Made by a program: the position numbers and the translations under genes. Of a stretch of DNA of 8,761 nucleotides, positions 5,866 through 8,761 are shown piece after piece (the first letter of the stretch is position 1; each line of letters opens with the position of its first letter). The stretch comes from Candidatus Latescibacterota bacterium (lineage in GTDB: Bacteria; Latescibacterota; MVCY01). The notes under the pieces were generated by a model, which worked only from the letters and a program-made list of their open reading frames with translations, had not been told where the DNA came from and did no database searches. Location of the stretch: assembly GCA_030669445.1 (NCBI GenBank), contig DAOVDP010000040.1, forward strand, positions 1 through 8,761, given 5' to 3'.

Positions 5866-8761
5866 TTGAGCCCTACCGGGTTAAAGACAATGGAATTTGA
5901 TGCCATCAAAGTGAGAATTGCTTCCCCGGATGCTATTCGTAGCTGGTCTCATGGCGAGATTACCCGGCCGGAGACTATCAATTATCGTTCCTTTAAACCA
6001 GAGCGGGATGGGCTTTTCTGTGAGCGGATTTTTGGACCTGAAAAAGATTGGGAATGCCATTGTGGCAAATATAAACGCAGACGCTATGAAGGTGTAATTT
6101 GTGACAAGTGTGGAGTGGAAGTGACACGCTCCAAAATACGCCGAGAGCGAATGGGCCACATTGAACTGGCGGTACCTGCAGCACATATATGGTTTGTCAA
6201 ATCCATTCCTTCAAAGGTTGGCTATCTGTTAGGTATGTCTGTTCCCGAACTGGGGAGAATCATATATTATGATTCTTATGTAGTTATAGATCCTGGAGAT
6301 GCTCCCGTAGAGAAAGGGAATTTGCTCTCTGAGGATGAGGTGTTAGATCTAAGAGAAAAGGGATACACTTTCGACACTGAAATAGGGGCGAATGCTCTAA
6401 AGAGATTATTAGAGGAGATAAATATCGAGGACCTCTCAGCAGAGCTCAGGACCCAGGTGAAGATAGAGACTTCTGCTCAAAGGAAGCAAGATTTGTTGAA
6501 AAGGTTAAGGGTTGTTGAGGGTTTTCGCCAGTCAGGAAATAGGCCTGAGTGGATGATCCTGAAGGTACTGCCGGTTCTGCCTCCCGACCTCAGACCGTTG
6601 ATCCCTTTGGAAGGAGGCAGATTTGCCACTTCTGATTTGAATGATCTTTACCGGAGGGTGATAAACCGGAATAACCGGTTGAAAAAGTTGATGCAGATTG
6701 GTGCTCCGGAGATAATTTTACGCAATGAGAAGAGAATGCTTCAGGAGGCAGTAGATGCCCTCTTGGATAATAGCCGTCGTTCCACCACTACCCGGGCGGA
6801 GAGTAGAAGGGAGCTTAAGTCTCTCAGCGAGCTTATCAGGGGCAAACAAGGTAGATTCCGCCAAAATCTGCTGGGAAAACGAGTCGACTATTCAGGCAGA
6901 GCAGTTATTGTAGTTGGCCCAGAGTTAAAGCTCTACCAGTGTGGATTGCCCAAGGAGATGGCTTTGGAGCTATTTAAACCCTTTGTTATTAGACTATTGG
7001 TGGAAAGGGGTGTGGCACAGACGGTGAAGAGTGCCAAAAGGCTAATTGAGCGCAAAAGATCGGAAATCTGGGGTGCTCTGGAAGAAGTTATTCAGGACTG
7101 TTGTGTACTTCTCAATCGGGCTCCTACATTACACCGCCTTGGCATTCAGGCCTTCGAACCTGTGTTAGTGGAGGAGAAGGCGATAAGGATTCATCCTTTG
7201 GTCTGTGCCGCTTTCAATGCGGATTTCGATGGTGATCAGATGGCAGTGCATATTCCCTTGTCTATTGAAGCCCAGATTGAGGCTAGGGTGCTGATGCTTT
7301 CCTCTAAGAATGTCCTTTTGCCTGCTAATGGCAAACCTGTCATTATTGATAAGCCTCAGGATATTGCTCTGGGATGCTACTATCTTACCAAGATAAAGCC
7401 TGACAGCCACGGAGAAGGAAAGATATTCTCCAATCCAGAAGAGGTCTTGTTTGCTCACGAACACGATAGCGTTGGACTCCATGCCAAAATCAAGGTTAGG
7501 ATCGATGGTACCCTGATCGAGACAACCGCGGGCAGGATCATCTTCAATCAGATACTTCCCAAGGGATGTGGTTTTGTGAATAAGCTGTTGGATAAAAATC
7601 AACTCCAAGAGATAGCGGCTTCTATCTATCAAAAGCTGGGAGCAACTCAGACGGTGGAATTCGTTGATAAACTGAAGGATTTAGGTTTCCACTATGCCAC
7701 CCGAGCAGGTGTGACTTTTGGAATAGATGATTTAATCATTCCCCCGGAGAAACAGACTATAGTAGAAGAAGCTATGGGAGAGGTGAGTGAGATAGAAAAC
7801 CAGTACAATCAGGGAATTATTACTGATAGCGAGAGATATAACAAGATCATTGATATTTGGACCCATGCCACTAATGATGTATCTCAGGTGTTGCTTGAGG
7901 GATTGAGCAAGGATAGGGACGGTTTTAATCCGGTTTTTATGATGGCGGACTCCGGCGCCCGTGGGTCCAAAGAACAGATTCGTCAGCTGGCCGGGATGCG
8001 TGGTTTGATGGCCAAGCCCCAGAAAAAGATCACTGGCGGGGTAGGAGAAATCATTGAAACCCCCATCACCGCTAACTTCCGTGAAGGATTGTCGGTGCAG
8101 GAGTACTTCATCTCCACTCACGGTGCCCGCAAGGGCCTGGCCGACACGGCTTTAAAGACCGCCGACGCCGGCTATCTCACCCGTCGCCTGGTGGACGTGG
8201 CCCAGGATGTCATTATTCGAGTTGAGGACTGCGGGACAATCATGGGTCTGGAGGTCTCGGCCATCAAAGAAGGCGAGGAGGTAATTGAATCCCTTCGCGA
8301 TCGTATTCTTGGTCGAGTGGCTCTGGATGACGTCTATGACCCGATTAGCGACGACGTGATCGTGGCCAACGGTCAGGAAATCCGCGAGGGCGAAGCCGGC
8401 CGTATTGAAGAGGCCGGTATCGACAGCGTACGGATCCGTTCCGTGCTTACATGCGAGTCAAAGTACGGTGTCTGCGCCAACTGCTACGGCCGAGATCTGG
8501 CTACGATGAAAATGGTGAATATCGGCGAGGCGGTCGGTGTCATTGCAGCCCAATCAATCGGGGAGCCGGGGACCCAGTTAACGTTGCGTACGTTCCACAT
8601 CGGCGGTACAGCAGCCCGCATCGCCGAACAGTCCCAGGTTGAGTCCAAGTATAGCGGAACAATCAAGCTGGAAAACATCGAGGCCATCGATCGTGAGGAC
8701 GGCACGGTGATGGTGACCAGCCGCGAGGGAATCGGTGAAGCCCACATTGTCGATGACAAGG
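5866..8761 (+). CDS. rpoC: DNA-directed RNA polymerase subunit beta' (3' truncated by window edge)
   Basis: The first 965 codons of beta', the subunit holding the catalytic magnesium ion, are present with no stop before the edge. Numbering is from TTG 5866 (subtract 8 for ATG 5890). The N-terminal zinc ribbon has C64, C66, C79 and C82. Next come clamp segments such as [14 protein letters not shown], the lid/rudder region with [20 protein letters not shown], and [16 protein letters not shown]. The active-site loop NADFDGDQ is at 451-458, with Mg-binding D453, D455 and D457. The bridge helix starts near [20 protein letters not shown] (694-713). The second zinc site is C789, C863, C870 and C873, and the trigger loop includes L907, R908 and H911 (LRTFHIGG). 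After it the chain enters a region resembling the SI3 insertion of Gram-negative polymerases. GC and codon use change sharply near 7918-7960, so the gene may be a chimera. Confidence 0.97.
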   Translation, partial: MSPTGLKTMEFDAIKVRIASPDAIRSWSHGEITRPETINYRSFKPERDGLFCERIFGPEKDWECHCGKYKRRRYEGVICDKCGVEVTRSKIRRERMGHIELAVPAAHIWFVKSIPSKVGYLLGMSVPELGRIIYYDSYVVIDPGDAPVEKGNLLSEDEVLDLREKGYTFDTEIGANALKRLLEEINIEDLSAELRTQVKIETSAQRKQDLLKRLRVVEGFRQSGNRPEWMILKVLPVLPPDLRPLIPLEGGRFATSDLNDLYRRVINRNNRLKKLMQIGAPEIILRNEKRMLQEAVDALLDNSRRSTTTRAESRRELKSLSELIRGKQGRFRQNLLGKRVDYSGRAVIVVGPELKLYQCGLPKEMALELFKPFVIRLLVERGVAQTVKSAKRLIERKRSEIWGALEEVIQDCCVLLNRAPTLHRLGIQAFEPVLVEEKAIRIHPLVCAAFNADFDGDQMAVHIPLSIEAQIEARVLMLSSKNVLLPANGKPVIIDKPQDIALGCYYLTKIKPDSHGEGKIFSNPEEVLFAHEHDSVGLHAKIKVRIDGTLIETTAGRIIFNQILPKGCGFVNKLLDKNQLQEIAASIYQKLGATQTVEFVDKLKDLGFHYATRAGVTFGIDDLIIPPEKQTIVEEAMGEVSEIENQYNQGIITDSERYNKIIDIWTHATNDVSQVLLEGLSKDRDGFNPVFMMADSGARGSKEQIRQLAGMRGLMAKPQKKITGGVGEIIETPITANFREGLSVQEYFISTHGARKGLADTALKTADAGYLTRRLVDVAQDVIIRVEDCGTIMGLEVSAIKEGEEVIESLRDRILGRVALDDVYDPISDDVIVANGQEIREGEAGRIEEAGIDSVRIRSVLTCESKYGVCANCYGRDLATMKMVNIGEAVGVIAAQSIGEPGTQLTLRTFHIGGTAARIAEQSQVESKYSGTIKLENIEAIDREDGTVMVTSREGIGEAHIVDDK
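7918..7985 (+). other. Compositional junction inside rpoC (possible chimera or recombination breakpoint)
   Basis: By hand count GC is about 44% over 7321-7920 and about 58% over 8101-8760. The last AGG arginine codon is at 7915; from CGT 7960 to the end all 20 arginines are CGN, whereas upstream in rpoC about 29 of 54 are AGA/AGG. ATA isoleucine codons, frequent upstream, are absent downstream (about 28 Ile, all ATT/ATC). The transition lies where the protein reads [20 protein letters not shown], the most conserved stretch of the bridge-helix region. The frame is continuous and no repeat or insertion marks the point. The exact breakpoint cannot be placed because both sources would be near-identical here. 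Confidence 0.7.

Noticed and set aside
6664..6680. AACCGG ... CCGGTT inverted repeat in rpoC
   Set aside because: It encodes the conserved INRNNRL segment; the symmetry comes from Asn-Arg codons and needs no other explanation.
7165..8121. Minus-strand open frames of 155 and 129 codons inside rpoC
   Set aside because: They are antiparallel to the conserved active-site and bridge-helix coding sequence; no start signals or protein character.
1..8761. A previously undescribed defence, mobile or biosynthetic system
   Set aside because: All coding sequence belongs to the conserved ribosomal protein and RNA polymerase operon; no additional gene, CRISPR array, tRNA or transposase is visible.

Overview
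The window is a stretch of bacterial chromosome carrying the rplK-rplA-rplJ-rplL-rpoB-rpoC cluster, all on the + strand. It runs from the second half of rplK (L11) through complete rplA (L1), rplJ (L10), rplL (L7/L12) and rpoB (RNA polymerase beta) into the first two thirds of rpoC (beta'), which leaves the window at the right edge. No gene lies on the minus strand and there is no separate accessory system. The reading frames are intact and key catalytic and metal-binding residues are present.

Layout: rplK, rplA and rplJ are nearly contiguous (6 and 8 nt gaps). A 267 nt gap follows between rplJ and rplL. It opens with a perfect 14-bp palindrome that contains the rplJ stop codon, continues with several possible RNA hairpins, and ends in a strong Shine-Dalgarno before rplL. 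rplL and rpoB are coupled, by an ATGA overlap or a very short gap depending on the rpoB start. About 100 nt separate rpoB from rpoC, and most of that is a second, unrelated imperfect palindrome (25-nt arms). Both palindromes look like dispersed REP/MITE-type intergenic repeats. The products act together: L11 and L1 build two mobile regions of the large subunit, L10 and L12 form the stalk that recruits translation factors, and beta plus beta' form the RNA polymerase active centre.

Organism: an uncultivated-looking, Gram-negative-type bacterium. RpoC continues from the trigger loop into a region resembling the SI3 insertion of Proteobacteria and Bacteroidetes relatives, and the linker after the bridge helix is of a longer form that I associate with the FCB group. 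This placement is tentative and, because of the next point, strictly applies only to the last ~800 bases.

The most important observation is a sharp change of base composition and codon use inside rpoC at about 7918-7960, within the highly conserved bridge-helix segment. By hand count GC goes from about 44% (7321-7920) to about 58% (8101-8760). Arginine codons go from roughly half AGA/AGG to none in 20, and ATA (Ile) disappears. The frame is unbroken. Either two genomes were joined at a conserved stretch during metagenome assembly, or the rpoC allele is a natural mosaic made by homologous recombination. The organism assignment of the two sides should be made separately.
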